DNA from: Pleurodeles waltl
Taxonomy: Eukaryota > Chordata > Amphibia > Caudata > Salamandridae
NCBI RefSeq assembly: GCF_031143425.1
Contig: NC_090444.1
Location: forward strand, 59,143,533-59,207,532
Length of the DNA: 64,000 nt
Direction: 5' to 3'
Part shown: one piece after another, positions 12,043 through 24,028 of the stretch
How the letters are laid out: each line of letters opens with the position of its first letter
How positions within the stretch are numbered: the first letter of the stretch is position 1
Program-made: the position numbers and the translations under genes
The notes under the pieces: generated by a model
Told to the model about the DNA's origin: nothing
Database searches by the model: none
What the model saw: the letters and a program-made list of their open reading frames with translations, nothing else

Positions 12043-12472
12043 TGTTTAGGCACTAATTTACAGATGCTCTCAATATCTCTGTCTCACACACAACAGGTAC
12101 CCTACGTATCATTATACGGAGACGTCTATGGTCTTGGGGAAGATCCTCCTCAGCTGAACAGGGGGCAACTAATTAGGCTGTAGGCTGTTCGACCTCAAAC
12201 TATTAAAAGGGCTTTCTCCCCACTTGGTGTTCCATCTCTTTACCCATTACACAATATGGCTAACGCCATAGACATTCCTGAGAAAGCAAGACAAGCATTA
12301 ACACTACATCTAGTAGCGCGTAGCTTAACAGAAGAGGGAGGGGATGTCACATTAATCGTAGAAGCTAGTGAAGCTTACCAAACAGAAACATTCGACTCTT
12401 GGGTCACCTTTCCTCAGGAGGATCCTAGATCATTCACATTCCACACATACAGAATCACAAACGTACCACAAT

Positions 12473-15160
12473 TGTAGGAAGTTGGCTCTGTATGTGCTAT
12501 TTCAAAGTAAGGAATAGCATGCACAGAGTCCAAGGGTTCCCCTTAGAGGTAAAATAGTGGTAAAAAAATAGATAATACTAATGCTCTATTTTGTGGTAGT
12601 GTGGTCGAGCAGTAGGCTTATCCAAGGAGTAGTGTTAAGCATTTGTTGTACATACACATAGGCAATAAATGAGGTACACACACTCAGAGACAAATCCAGC
12701 CAATAGGTTTTTGTATAGAAAAATATCTTTTCTTAGTTTATTTTAAGAACCACAGGTTCAAATTCTACATGTAATATCTCATTCGAAAGGTATTGCAGGT
12801 AAGTACTTTAGGAACTTTAAATCATAAAAATTGCATGTATACTTTTCAAATTATTGACAAATAGCTGTTTTAAAAGTGGACACAGTGCAATTTTCACAGT
12901 TCCTAGGGGAGGTAAGTTTTTGTTAGTTTTACCAGGTAAGTAAGACACTTACAGGGTTCAGTTCTTGGTCCAAGGTAGCCCACCGTTGGGGGTTCAGAGC
13001 AACCCCAAAGTCACCACACCAGCAGCTCAGGGCCGGTCAGGTGCAGAGTTCAAAGTGGTGCCCAAAACACATAGGCTAGAATGGAGAGAAGGGGGTGCCC
13101 CGGTTCCGGTCTGCTTGCAGGTAAGTACCCGCGTCTTCGGAGGGCAGACCAGAGGGGTTTTGTAGGGCACCGGGGGGGACACAAGCCCACACAGAAATCT
13201 CACCCTCAGCAGCACGGGGGCGGCCGGGTGCAGTGTAGAAACAAGCGTCGGGTTCGCAATGTTAGTCTATGAGTGATCTCGGGATCTCTTCAGCGCTGCA
13301 GGCAGGCAAGGGGGGAATTCCTCGGGGAAACCTCCACTTGGGCAAGGGAGAGGGACTCCTGGGGGTCACTTCTCCAGTGAAAGTCCGGTCCTTCAGGTCC
13401 TGGGGGCTGCGGGTGCAGGGTCTCTCCCAGGCGTCGGGACTTTGGATTCAAAGAGTCGCGGTCAGGGGAAGCCTCGGGATTCCCTCTGCAGGCGGCGCTG
13501 TGGGGGCTCAGGGGGGACAGGTTTTGGTACTCACAGTATCAGAGTAGTCCTGGGGTCCCTCCTGAGGTGTTGGATCTCCACCAGCCGAGTCGGGGTCGCC
13601 GGGTGCAGTGTTGCAAGTCTCACGCTTCTTGCGGGGAGCTTGCAGGGTTCTTTCAAAGCTGCTGGAAACAAAGTTGCAGCCTTTCTTGGAGCAGGTCCGC
13701 TGTCCTCGGGAGTTTCTTGTCTTTTCGAAGCAGGGGCAGTCCTCAGAGGATGTCGAGGTCGCTGGTCCCTTTGGAAGGCGTCGCTGGAGCAGGATCTTTG
13801 GAAGGCAGGAGACAGGCCGGTGAGTTTCTGGAGCCAAGGCAGTTGTCGTCTTCTGGTCTTCCTCTGCAGGGGTTTTCAGCTAGGCAGTCCTTCTTCTTGT
13901 AGTTGCAGGAATCTAATTTTCTAGGGTTCAGGGTAGCCCTTAAATACTAAATTTAAGGGCGTGTTTAGGTCTGGGGGGTTAGTAGCCAATGGCTACTAGC
14001 CCTGAGGGTGGGTACACCCTCTTTGTGCCTCCTCCCAAGGGGAGGGGGTCACAATCCTAACCCTATTGGGGGAATCCTCCATCTGCAAGATGGAGGATTT
14101 CTAAAAGTTAGAGTCACTTCAGCTCAGGACACCTTAGGGGCTGTCCTGACTGGCCAGTGACTCCTCCTTGTTGCTTTCTTTGTTCCCTCCAGCCTTGCCG
14201 CCAAAAGTGGGGGCCGTGGCCGGAGGGGGCGGGCAACTCCACTAAGCTGGAGTGCCCTGCTGGGCTGTGACAAAGGGGTGAGCCTTTGAGGCTCACCGCC
14301 AGGTGTTACAGCTCCTGCCTGGGGGAGGTGTTAGCATCTCCACCCAGTGCAGGCTTTGTTACTGGCCTCAGAGTGACAAAGGCACTCTCCCCATGGGGCC
14401 AGCAACATGTCTCTGGTGTGGCAGGCTGCTGGAACTAGTCAGCCTACACAGATAGTTGGTTAAGTTTCAGGGGGCACCTCTAAGGTGCCCTCTGTGGTGT
14501 ATTTTACAATAAAATGTACACTGGCATCAGTGTGCATTTATTGTGCTGAGATGTTTGATACCAAACTTCCCAGTTTTCAGTGTAGCCATTATGGTGCTGT
14601 GGAGTTCGTGTAAAACAGACTCCCAGACCATATACTCTTATGGCTACCCTGCACTTACAATGTCTAAGGTTTTGCTTAGACACTGTAGGGGCACAGTGCT
14701 CATGCACTGGTACCCTCACCTATGGTATAGTGCACCCTGCCTTAGGGCTGTAAGGCCTGCTAGAGGGGTGTCTTATCTATACTGCATAGGCAGTGAGAGG
14801 CTGGCATGGCACCCTGAGGGGAGTGCCATGTCGACTTACTCATTTTGTTCTCACTAGCACACACAGGCTTGTAAGCAGTGTGGCTGTGCTGAGTGAGGGG
14901 TCTCTAGGGTGGCATAATGCATGCTGCAGCCCTTAGAGACCTTCCCTGGCATCAGGGCCCTTGGTACCAGAGGTACCAGTTACAAGGGACTTATCTGGAT
15001 GCCAGGGTGTGCCAATTGTGGGATCAATGGTACATTTTAGGTGAAAGAATACTGGTGCTGGGGCCTGGTTAGCAGGGTCCCAGCACACTTCTCAGTCAAG
15101 TCAGCATCAGTATCAGGCAAAAAGTGGGGGGTAACTGCAACAGGGAGCCATTTCTTTACA
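12473..15160 (-). mobile_element. Solo Gmr1-type LTR inserted in provirus A gag
   Basis: This 2688-bp unit is the reverse complement of the LTRs of element C (47190-49878 and 54953-57642), with TGTAAAGAAAT at its right end and TTCCTACA at its left. The 5-bp direct repeat ACAAT flanks it (12468-12472 and 15161-15165). No internal sequence remains, so it is the product of LTR-LTR recombination. It retains the same TATA, polyadenylation signal and LTR-internal open frames as the full element. It postdates provirus A. Confidence 0.93.
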
Positions 15161-16122
15161 ACAATGATATCTTGAAATTTGGATTACTTATCAAGAACAT
15201 CACAACTGGTTTAATTGCGCCCTACCACATATAATACAACCCATGAGGTCAGTTCCCTAAGATAATGAAGGACCAACGTGGCCTATGTTTGCCACATATA
15301 CACCTCACCCCGGTGTACCAAACATGCAGGCAGCTGATCTGCGCAATCTATACATTGAGATAGTAACATTATATAGACGACTTGTTCAGTACGTAATGCA
15401 AACTCTGAACACAACACTAGTGCATCCAGGACCACCAGCACCTGCTGGATACCAATTGACTACTACTGGAATTAATCCACAAACAGTACATTCTATCATG
15501 GGCAAAGTGCCCAAGGAACGAGAGAAAACCCTGTATTGGATAGCCCAGAAAACAAATCAGCTGGAAGCTGTGATTCCCAATACAGGACCACAGGAAAAAC
15601 AGAATTCTCGCAATGGGCTTGCTCTTAGGGATAGTTCCCTCAGTGGATAACTGCGCCACATGTGGTACAGTCTTCACTGCAATTTAGATTACCATACATG
15701 GTACCCAGACACTTGCCAATTTACTGGAAGTGTTAAAACAGATTCAGAATGAGCACGGGGCTGCACCAGCCCTAGACTTGGGGATGAAACTGATGCGTAA
15801 CTTTGACGCAGTCTCCTCAGTAATACTCAGTAACATTAAAGGGGAAGTGGTAGCGTTGGCTATACGCCAGCGGCTCCGAGAGATTCCACACCTGGAACAG
15901 GAGAAACAGCTACCGAAAATAATTTCTGATACCTATACCAGTATATGATGGGATAGTTTGGGAGCCAAAAAAAGCCTGAAATAAATGGTGCTTCCCCTAA
16001 GTAAGGTACCAAAGAAGCACAGGAGGATTCTAAAAAGCGCTGGAATAAACAAAAACAATTTAAAGACAGACAAAGTCAGAGACCAGATTCTCCACACCTG
16101 GAGAACTCAGAAAGGAGATATA

Positions 16123-16731
16123 GGCGGTCATTATGAACATGGTGGTGTGGCCCGCCATGCCGGTGGTGGCGGCTAAAACCGCCAGCCGGCATGGCGGGCT
16201 ACACCGCCACATAATGTACCCTATGAGGGCCACCATCGGCAGCCCTCACTCACTGCCAGGCTGCCTCCGTCAGGCAGCCTGACGGCGGTCGGAAACATTA
16301 TTCGACAGGGCAGCGGTGCTACCCCTCGGATAGTGTTTCCTCAGCCACCAGCCTTTCCTTGGCGGGTTTCCCCACCAGGGAAAGGCTGGTGGAAGGGGTG
16401 CACCGGGGCACCCCTGGGGGCCCCTGCACTGCCCATGCACTTAGCATGGGCAGTGCAGGGGCCCCGGTGCAGTGCCTCATCGAGCAGGTCTCTGCGCAAC
16501 GGGTGCAGCTGCACCCGCCGCACAGAGGCATTGGCTTCAGCTCCATGTGGAGCCGCTGTCAATGTCCCGGCCAGGCCTTCCTGTGGGCCGGTGGGCGTAA
16601 AATGTTTCCTCCCGCTGGCCCACAGGAATGTTCTTTATGAGGCCTGCGGGGATCCGGGGAAGCTGGTGTTCAGTATTTTGACCGCCAGCATGAACACGGC
16701 GGTTTTTACTACTGTGTTCATAATGAGGGCC
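16123..16731. mobile_element. Harbinger-type MITE (GGCCCTCATTATGAACA termini)
   Basis: The left end GGCGGTCATTATGAACA and the right end, TGTTCATAATGAGGGCC on the + strand, are near-perfect inverted repeats, with ATA on both sides (16120-16122, 16732-16734). The 609-bp interior is GC-rich and contains nested palindromes around 16170-16210 and 16420-16460, such as GCACTGCCCATGCACTTAGC against its own complement. It interrupts the basic end of provirus A gag. A second member with related termini is at 29365-30342. Small open frames inside are palindrome artefacts. Confidence 0.8.
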
Positions 16732-16971
16732 ATAATCTCAGAAATATAGAAAATATAAAAGCTCCTGACAGATATACTGATTCACGTCCCTCTTGTTCCT
16801 TTCAGGACGCACCGGATAGATGTAGGGAGAGAGTGGGACGGTCAGAGTGACATCATGACTACGTGAAACAGAAGAAAGACTCACCACAGTCTTCAGGCAA
16901 AAAAGAAGATAAGTCCCCACAACAAAAGCCACATTTTAAAAAGAAAAAGATGGCAGCACCATCAATTAAAA

Positions 16972-18373
16972 ATGCTAGCACACTTGAGAACATTGCTGAA
17001 GAACAAGACGTGGGCAGTGACACTGCTAGACAGCGCAGCAGAGGTCACAATATGTTGCCAGAGTATGAAAGATCATCCATATGTGACAGCAACTAGCAAC
17101 TTTACTGCAGTCGGGACTGTGGATGGATGCGTTCTCCCACCCGACAAGGTTTATGATATAAATATCCAAATTGAGGGAGACATAGAGCGCACCATTAGTG
17201 TGATATTCTGGGATGAACTTAGTTGTGACATCCTACTGGTCAAAAGGGACTGGCCACCTGAGCGCGCCCGTGAGTTCCCACATGGGGAAGATGCCATTTT
17301 ACTTTCTTTCTCTGATCTTGTTCCAGAGGTGGTAAAACAAGCCTGCGCTGTCAACTGGGCTTTAGCACAGGCACCTGCACTATACCGCAATCATGTAGGT
17401 TGGGACAAGGATTCACCTTGCCATGTAATACCTATTAGGTCTACACCCCAGCCTCAGCCCCAATATTCTGTTAAACACGAAGCTAAAGCTCCAGTGAGGG
17501 AGATCCTCACTCAGCTCGAGTACCAGGGAGTAATTGAGCCCCGTGTCTCTGCAATGAATAACCTGTTATTCCCCGTAGCAAAGACAGACAATTCATACAG
17601 AATAATCTTAGATTACAGACACTTAAACATTCATACTCTCACATATGCAATACAAAATTCACACAGCACAGCACTAATTAACAACATAGTGCATAAACAG
17701 TACAAAACAACCTTAGATATCTCCAATGATTTTTTTCTGCCAGAACTTAGCTCATGAAATTTGGGACCTGAGTGCATTCTCATTTGGCTCACGAAAACGC
17801 TTCTGTCATTTGCCCCAAGGCTACAAGAACAGCCCAGAGCTGTTCTCAGCCCGTGTAACATCAATATTGCCTGATATTGATCCCGAGGCGTTGTCTTATG
17901 TGGCTGACATCTATCTCACAGATGACGACCTCAACATTCATCTTGCCAGGGTCGATCGGATCGTTCTAGGATTCGCAGCCCTTGGTTACAAATTCAATTT
18001 TAGGAAACCTAAAATAGCCTTTCTCAGTGTATTGTTCCTGGGACACAAGCTATCAAACGAGGGCAAGAGTCTGGCCCCGCTCTTTTTAGAGAAGTGTGCT
18101 CAACTCCAGCCACCAAATACAATCAAGAAACTACAGTCTTTACTTAGCTTCTTTAACTTTGGCAGAACTTACATTCCAGACTATGCACAACGTATCAAGC
18201 CACTCTATGACTTAATACACCTTGATTTCTCTAGCAGACACTGGACAGTAGAAGACACATGCATCCTTAGAGGATTGCAACAGGACATTCTAGAAGCAAA
18301 ACACTTACACACCCATGATAACAGAACATATTTGGTCATCAGAATAATTGCTGGTGCCATTGGATTCACTTAG
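16972..18373 (+). pseudogene. Protease and reverse transcriptase region of provirus A
   Basis: The protease-like start has LLDSAAEVTI, with DSA at 17029-17037 where an active retroviral aspartic protease has D-S/T-G. RT follows: RIILDYRHLN in the first frame (to 17757), then after a frameshift HLPQGYKNSPELF and YVADIYLTDDD (17897-17929). The YVAD box replaces the expected YVDD, so the second catalytic aspartate is lost. LFLGHKL and an SFFNF-YIPD thumb segment come next. Overall order and the IYLTDD tail favour a spumavirus-type RT. The frameshift near 17730-17760 and the changed catalytic sites make it non-functional. Confidence 0.75.
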
Positions 18374-18990
18374 GCGATATGGTGCCCAAAGCCTATAAAT
18401 CACATTTATATTCCAATGCAGAACAGCGCTTTGCACAGACAGAAAAAAATCTAACTGCATTTCAGATGACTGTCATCAAGGACAGACCACTTGCCGAAGG
18501 GAAACGCATTATTGTCGTTACCCCGGTGCCAGCCTTAGAGGTCGTCACCAAAGGTAGTGACTGCCACCAGTGTTGATTATATCTTTGATCCAAAACGTCA
18601 AACATAAGAATTCCTTGTATACGAGCAGGAGTACCGGCACCTCCAGACATCTTGCCACTTGACAGATGCCATACTGTCATTTACACTGATGGTTCAGAAC
18701 AACCAGCTGTAGGTACCAAGCATTAATACTCAGCCGCTTGCGCAGCCGTGAGTGGAGTGATGAAGGATGGTGTATTCCACCCTCACAATCGCTACACGCA
18801 TCTGAACGCTAGAACATTGGATCCAGAACAACTCACCTTGATTGTCTGTGTCGAGTTCTACAATGATTATCTTAATAATTGGCAATTGAACAGGTTCAGA
18901 GACTCAAAAGGGAACACCATAAAACACAGAACACTGTGGGGGAGGATGGCTAATATGAAGGATTAACTACTGAGTGCTCATTTAGTCCAT
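18374..18990 (+). pseudogene. RNase H region of provirus A
   Basis: A YTDGSEQPAVGT segment at about 18682-18720 carries the first catalytic aspartate of a retroviral RNase H. HTLGHQRVGVHVIGNTLAEE (about 18991-19050) is the domain's C-terminal H...N-T-L-A-E end and runs into integrase. Several stop codons (for example at 18371 and 18724) break the frame. Provirus B has the same C-terminal segment at 63874-64000. Confidence 0.65.
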
Positions 18991-18993
18991 ACA

Positions 18994-20290
18994 TTGGGCC
19001 ATCAACGTGTAGGAGTACACGTTATTGGCAACACTTTGGCTGAGGAAGTGGCCAAATCTGCAGTAGCTACGGCTTCTGTGGATGTAGTGACTCGATCTCA
19101 GATGAGATTGGATAATCAAATCTTGGCTGCTGTGAAAGCTTCGGCTAAAGGCAAGCCTCTCCCAAAAGCATACCCTACAAAATACTTTTACCACATCAGT
19201 GCACAGACTGTTGCTTATGCAACATTTCCTGGGGTTGGAGATGGAGTGATCCCCAACCAAGGCCAGAGATTAGATCTAATAAATGCAGTGCATGCAGGTG
19301 TCGCCTCTGCACTAGCTGGTATTGCGGCCAAAACAACACTCCTACAGAAACGCTTCTGGTGGCCGGGTCTATACAAACAGACCAGGAAATATGTCCTTTT
19401 TTGTGACATTTGCCAGCAGATAAAGGGCTCAAACATCAAACACCCTCCGCAGACATCCCTTTTAGTCTCCAACAAGCCACTACAATGTGTGTACCTGAAC
19501 CATTATGATCCCCTACAACCTAATGGTACATACAAATACATCTTAGTCACTGTCGATTCTTGTTCTAGATTCCTGTGGGTGTGGCCTCAGCGGTCATCTG
19601 ATGATCAAACTATTATGAAAGACTCACTGATTTTTATCTGCACATATGCGGTTGCAGCTTTCCATTCGGACCAGGGCCCTGCCTTTGCCTCAGAGGCATT
19701 CAGGGACACCCTAGGGACGATGAGTGTTGAACCTGTCATCCCGAGGGAAATCCGGTTGCGGAGGGGAGTAATCAAGATCTAAAGCAGTCCTTAACAGCTA
19801 AATATTAGGTTCTGGCCGCAGCTGGCTTCATTACCTAGGTGGGGTCCAGAGAGCACTGAATAATCTGCCAAGAAGGTCCTTGGGAGGACGCACTCTCTAT
19901 GAGGTTTTCTTTGGGATACCTATGTATGTCCCAGATCTAGATGGCCCTGTCTTTGTGGCAGCAGATACACCTTTGACATAAATGAACGTCTCACTGTCTT
20001 ACAGGAGCTTCAGAAATGTTGTGATGTTAACTCATCTGCCAGTGCTTCCACCTTAAGAATAAGGGATTTGCTAACAACTTCTACAGGCTGGATTCCTAAA
20101 GTTGGGGATCTGGTTCGTGAGAAGATTGCTGTAAAGAAGGAATTTGGTCCATTATACAGAGCACCGGTCTAAGTCCTGGGAGTACAAGGTACCAGAACGG
20201 TCATCCTACCACCACTGCCTGGTTCTAAAGTAAGCAGATTTGTCTCCATTGACAACATCAAAGTCCATGATGTAGCCAATCCTGCAAGTA
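18994..20290 (+). pseudogene. Integrase of provirus A
   Basis: The open part (18994-19782) holds the zinc-binding H-H-C-C module, with HAGV, RFWWPGLYKQTRKY and CDICQQIKG, followed by the catalytic core. The first core motif reads YLNHYDPL, so the catalytic aspartate is asparagine (codon 19498-19500). The second, HSDQGPAF, is intact. After it the frame breaks beside a small deletion relative to provirus B, and the third catalytic region and C-terminal domain continue in other frames to about 20290. Integrase joins viral DNA to host DNA; this copy is inactive by several lesions. It is highly similar to the provirus B integrase. Confidence 0.85.
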
Positions 20291-20304
20291 CACCCAGAGG
20301 TCCC

Positions 20305-23300
20305 TTGGGTAGTTCCTGGTCCCTTCTCACTACCCAACAGGACATACCTCTTCAAAGAAGGAACAACAACACTTCTGACAATAGCATGTTCAAAAATGCT
20401 ACAAATACTTCCTCAAGCATGGGGAGGGCGGAAAATGATCTTCTGCTCATTCCTGTCACCACCTCACAGACAAAACCTGTCCAAGATGTCTTTTACTCCA
20501 ATAAAAACTGATTACATTGTCTACTATGAGCCTCCACGAGAAGTGGATCCATCCTCAGTAATGCACCAACTCCTGTGTTCGCAGAAACTGCTTCTGGATA
20601 TTTCATTGACCTTGATGATTTTTCCTCGGCTTCATCCACACCTGCTACTGAAACTATTTCAAAGACACGTAAGCTGTACATATGGCTTAAGAATAACTAT
20701 TTAATTTATCCATAAAACTATCTGTGGATATTTCTGACTTTGTTTGCCTTTCTATTTTGGATTGGTTTCGTGACTTTTTTCTTTCTCCTTATGAATGGTC
20801 ATTATCTTCCTGAACGCTCCTCTGTTGAGTGGGTAAATGAAGTCCTAACTCCATATCTTTCCTCACATAAGATCCGAAGAGACTTGTCCCTTGTGAACAT
20901 TTCAGCAGTACCAATTTCTGATGGGATTGTGTGAGATAAAGTTCCATTTGATATATACGGGCCTTCTGAGGTCATTCAAATTTCATATGTCTTTACATTT
21001 TCAATGACTGATGTAATTACACCTGGTGTTGTTTCTGATGACTAGGATGTTCAAACAGTTGATTCAAATGTTTGCTGAATTGAAGGATTACACTGTATTT
21101 GAAAGTGACGATGTATACACTAACACAAAGAATTATGGGGAAATGTTCTGTTATAATAACTGGGGACATTACTACCTGCACCGAGCAACTTGACACAGAT
21201 CAGTATTCAATTACACACAGTGGGAACACTGTTCAACTGCCTGTGGGTAGCCCCAAACATTATTTGGATAAATCCACATATTTTTCTGGGAATGATGTTA
21301 AAAATGCAGAGTCATACTATTTCAAGTTACCACCTTCTAAAATTAGGAACATTTTGCTATCAAACACAACATTGATTTATTCAGATTCCTTTGTTTCCTG
21401 ACTTGCAGTTGAAGGCTACGAATACTGGAAGAACTCTATTTATGTAAAGAGTGTATGGGGAAGACAAGTTTGGCAAATTCAGGGTAGGGAAGCTTTATTT
21501 AGAGCATGCCTTATTCCTCTGCAAATTATTTTTTTAAATGAAACAGTTCAACAGACATCTTGTCTAGCGTTAGCAAAAATAAAAGAAATGAATGTACCTA
21601 GTATCCCCATACCGGCAAAATTCGCCAGTTGGCAGTCCTTCCTGAATTAGATGCAAAGGTTCAGGCTGGTACCTATAATTCTTCACTTTCCAGTCCCAGC
21701 AGGTGGTTATTGTGGCCAGTAGACACAAATAGGTGTCAGGTGCGTTTTGTGAATTCCTCAGGGGGTTTCAAGATTAGCCGACCGGACCCTTGCTTTGTCT
21801 CAGGTCAAAACTTGGGTATTGTTACTAAATACAGTGTGGGTAAAATGTGCCAACAGTGGTTACAGACTAACACCTTAGCAGCAGTTAAGGAACATCTTAA
21901 CACTCTTTCTGAAGATATAGACTTACAGGACTTTTTGTTAGGTCCAAGAAAACCTTGCTCTAAAAGATTAATCTATGCCATATACAATGAGATCTGGAAG
22001 CTTTCTCAAATGGAAGCAAGTTTAAGGCAGATAGATAAAGAGAATTTGGAAAAGGCTTTAGCTGTTGTCGATAATGGCATGAACACTCTGTCCAACAGGA
22101 TTTATTCCCTAAATAACATAGTGTCATCTTTAATAGACAAAATTCAGAATGACATGTCCTTTTAACATCATAGACAAAGTCAGCTGTGTTCCATAATGCA
22201 GTTAGGTTGGACACTACAGATTCTGAAAAATGGCCACGTTCCATGGAAATATATTAACAGTAGTGACTTGTTTACTGCTTTTAATTTATTCAGGGAACAA
22301 CAGACAATGGCTAAAAGGGAAGCAAGTTTCACCATGCTTCACATAGAAAAGCTAGAAAAGTTGCCTTTCACATTTGCAAAAAGTCCAACAGTATGGCTCG
22401 TATATGGCATTATAAATCTGCCCATTTCCACCATTCGTTTTTCAAAATGCTTGAAACATCTTGCCGTGGGCAGATATGAGCTATATTAAATGAGCGCGGG
22501 AGTTGCCCTTTGAATATAAATGTGAATGGCGAAACAGAGGTCTGTCTTAGCGGAAGCAAATGTGAGACTACTGTTAGTCATTCAATGATTTGCAAACAGG
22601 TGTCTCTTCATGGCCTTTGCAATACAGGGGTAGCGGGTCGCGAACTTGGCCTGTTTTCTGAAGAGTACTCCTGTCCCTTTGATTCGTCCAGCATTTCATG
22701 GACTTTCAAATGGAAGTTATGTGGTCCTGAACAAACCAAGCTGTTGCGGTATGAGACCAGGAATTGCCTATGCAATTTCAGTCTCTAAGATCGTAACGTG
22801 TTGCAGACATGTTTTATTTCCCGCCACACAAGAGTTAAGAGTAGCAGAAATGTGGCCTCACATTGATACTACTAATGTAAATTATGACAAGCTGAGCAGA
22901 CTAAAGGCACTACTGTTCCAGAAACATGTTGCGTTGACATCGGCTAGAGAGACGTATGCTCTCCAGATAGCGAGATCATCAGCAGAGATACAATCTCTAT
23001 TAAATACCAACTTCCCCAAGCATTTTGGAGAGCTTGTATCCAGAATATTCAACGCTTTGAGCACTACGGGGATTGTCCATTTCTTTAGGGCTTTTGGATC
23101 TGGATTTGTGTCCATCTTCCAGACTATCTTCGGAGTAATACTTTCAGCCCTCCATTCACTCTTATCCAGTGTGTTTGGCGGCTTCCCTGTGACTTTGGCA
23201 TTGATCGGCGGGATACTAGTGCTGTGCTTCCTGATTCGCAGTGGTTGTGCCTTTCCAGCTAAGCGGAGTGATGGAGCTACTACCACCAGCCCAGCTGTGC

Positions 23301-23305
23301 CGTGA
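20305..23305 (+). pseudogene. env remnant of provirus A
   Basis: Env begins around 20305, directly after integrase. A leader region is followed by a strongly hydrophobic segment (about 20736-20800) and a basic cleavage-type motif KIRRDLS (about 20869-20889). A long extracellular region with cysteines and N-glycosylation-type NxS/T sites follows. The last frame (22646-23305, 219 codons) encodes the membrane-anchored end, with a fusion-subunit helix region and the anchor FPVTLALIGGILVLCFL near its C-terminus. Leader, RRDL site and C-terminal anchor in that order match spumavirus Env. At least six stops or frameshifts break it. Provirus B has a matching, differently broken copy. Confidence 0.75.
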
Positions 23306-23768
23306 TCGTATGGTACAGTTCTTTGGTGCTCCATTGCTGGAAGAATTGGAGGATGATTGGTCACTGTCATTCCGACCAGTCCTTTGGTATCTGCAACCAG
23401 TCTTTTACTGCACCTGGAGCTTCTTCGAACATCTACCTTTGGTGTGCCTTGCTGTTCCACCAGTGCCTCCGGTAGACAAGGAACTGCTGATGTTCCCAAT
23501 GAGGGTTCATTCACGGTTGTGCCCCATGAGACTGAGGCTGATTCGTGAGGCCACTTACAAGCCGCCTTTAGTGGATTGTCGGGCTCATTTGAGCACTTTG
23601 GATGGTTCTGCTTTCGCAGGAGATCCTTAGACTGTTGTGCACTACTGCTCCATGGATCCATCTGCCATTCCTGTCATCAATCTAACATTTGACGATGTGG
23701 CTTCTGTCCTGAATGCCTTTCCTTTTGATGGCTTCGAAGACATTCTTCAAGATCATGACTACTGTTGA
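23241..23768 (+). pseudogene. Accessory ORF downstream of env, provirus A copy (one in-frame stop)
   Basis: The frame opens at 23241, overlaps the last 65 bases of env in another frame, and runs 129 codons to a TAG at 23628-23630. The same frame then continues to a TGA at 23766-23768, giving 175 codons interrupted once. The provirus B counterpart (59169-59687) is open for 172 codons and matches it throughout: a shared internal MELLPP start region, GAPLLEELE, WSLSFRP, and an acidic end (LTFDDV and FEDILQDHDY here). Foamy viruses carry a transactivator gene at this position, so a regulatory DNA-binding or activator role is inferred. No sequence similarity to a known transactivator is claimed. 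Confidence 0.65.
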
Positions 23769-24017
23769 ATAAATTTGACCATCGGCCTATTCTAAAGTTT
23801 ACAAATGTTTGCCAAACATTGCCTTTAACTTTGGCCTGCTGTGGTTGTCATGACTGACATTGTGTCTCTTTGTATGTTTTAGCTATTTTTAACAATTTTT
23901 TAATTAGATTTTAGTCATATTTTTAAATGCTTTTAGCTTATTTTAGTCCAAAGCATTTTAGCTTGGGTTCATGCACCTTCTCTGGCGTCATCATAATGGC
24001 GTCATACGTGTTCCAGC

Positions 24018-24028
24018 AATGAGGAGGG
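24018..24028 (+). other. Polypurine tract of provirus A
   Basis: AATGAGGAGGG abuts the TG of the 3' LTR. Provirus B has AATGGGGAGGG in the same place on the minus strand (58919-58929). Confidence 0.75.

Larger units (their letters stand above)
12256..16971 (+). pseudogene. gag remnant of provirus A, split by two insertions
   Basis: The first piece (12256-12477, starting at an ATG) is cut at 12472 by a solo LTR. Gag-like frames resume at 15285-15650 and 15730-15948. A lysine-rich stretch interrupted by a MITE continues to about 16960. The final part is basic (KKEDKSPQQKPHFKKKK) with no Cys-His zinc knuckle, which fits spumavirus Gag, where basic boxes replace the nucleocapsid knuckle. Frames do not line up across the solo LTR insertion even allowing for the 5-bp duplication, so gag was already frameshifted or has decayed since. 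The role would be virion core formation. Identification is by position more than by sequence. Confidence 0.55.

Noticed and set aside
13442..13924. 160-codon frame, and 109- and 111-codon frames, in the solo LTR at 12473-15160
   Set aside because: They repeat in every copy of the LTR because the LTR is repeated. Not called as genes, though noted as a question for the LTR family.
22882..23661. 259-codon minus-strand frame
   Set aside because: It is antisense to env and the accessory ORF of provirus A, with no matching long antisense frame of the same kind in provirus B.
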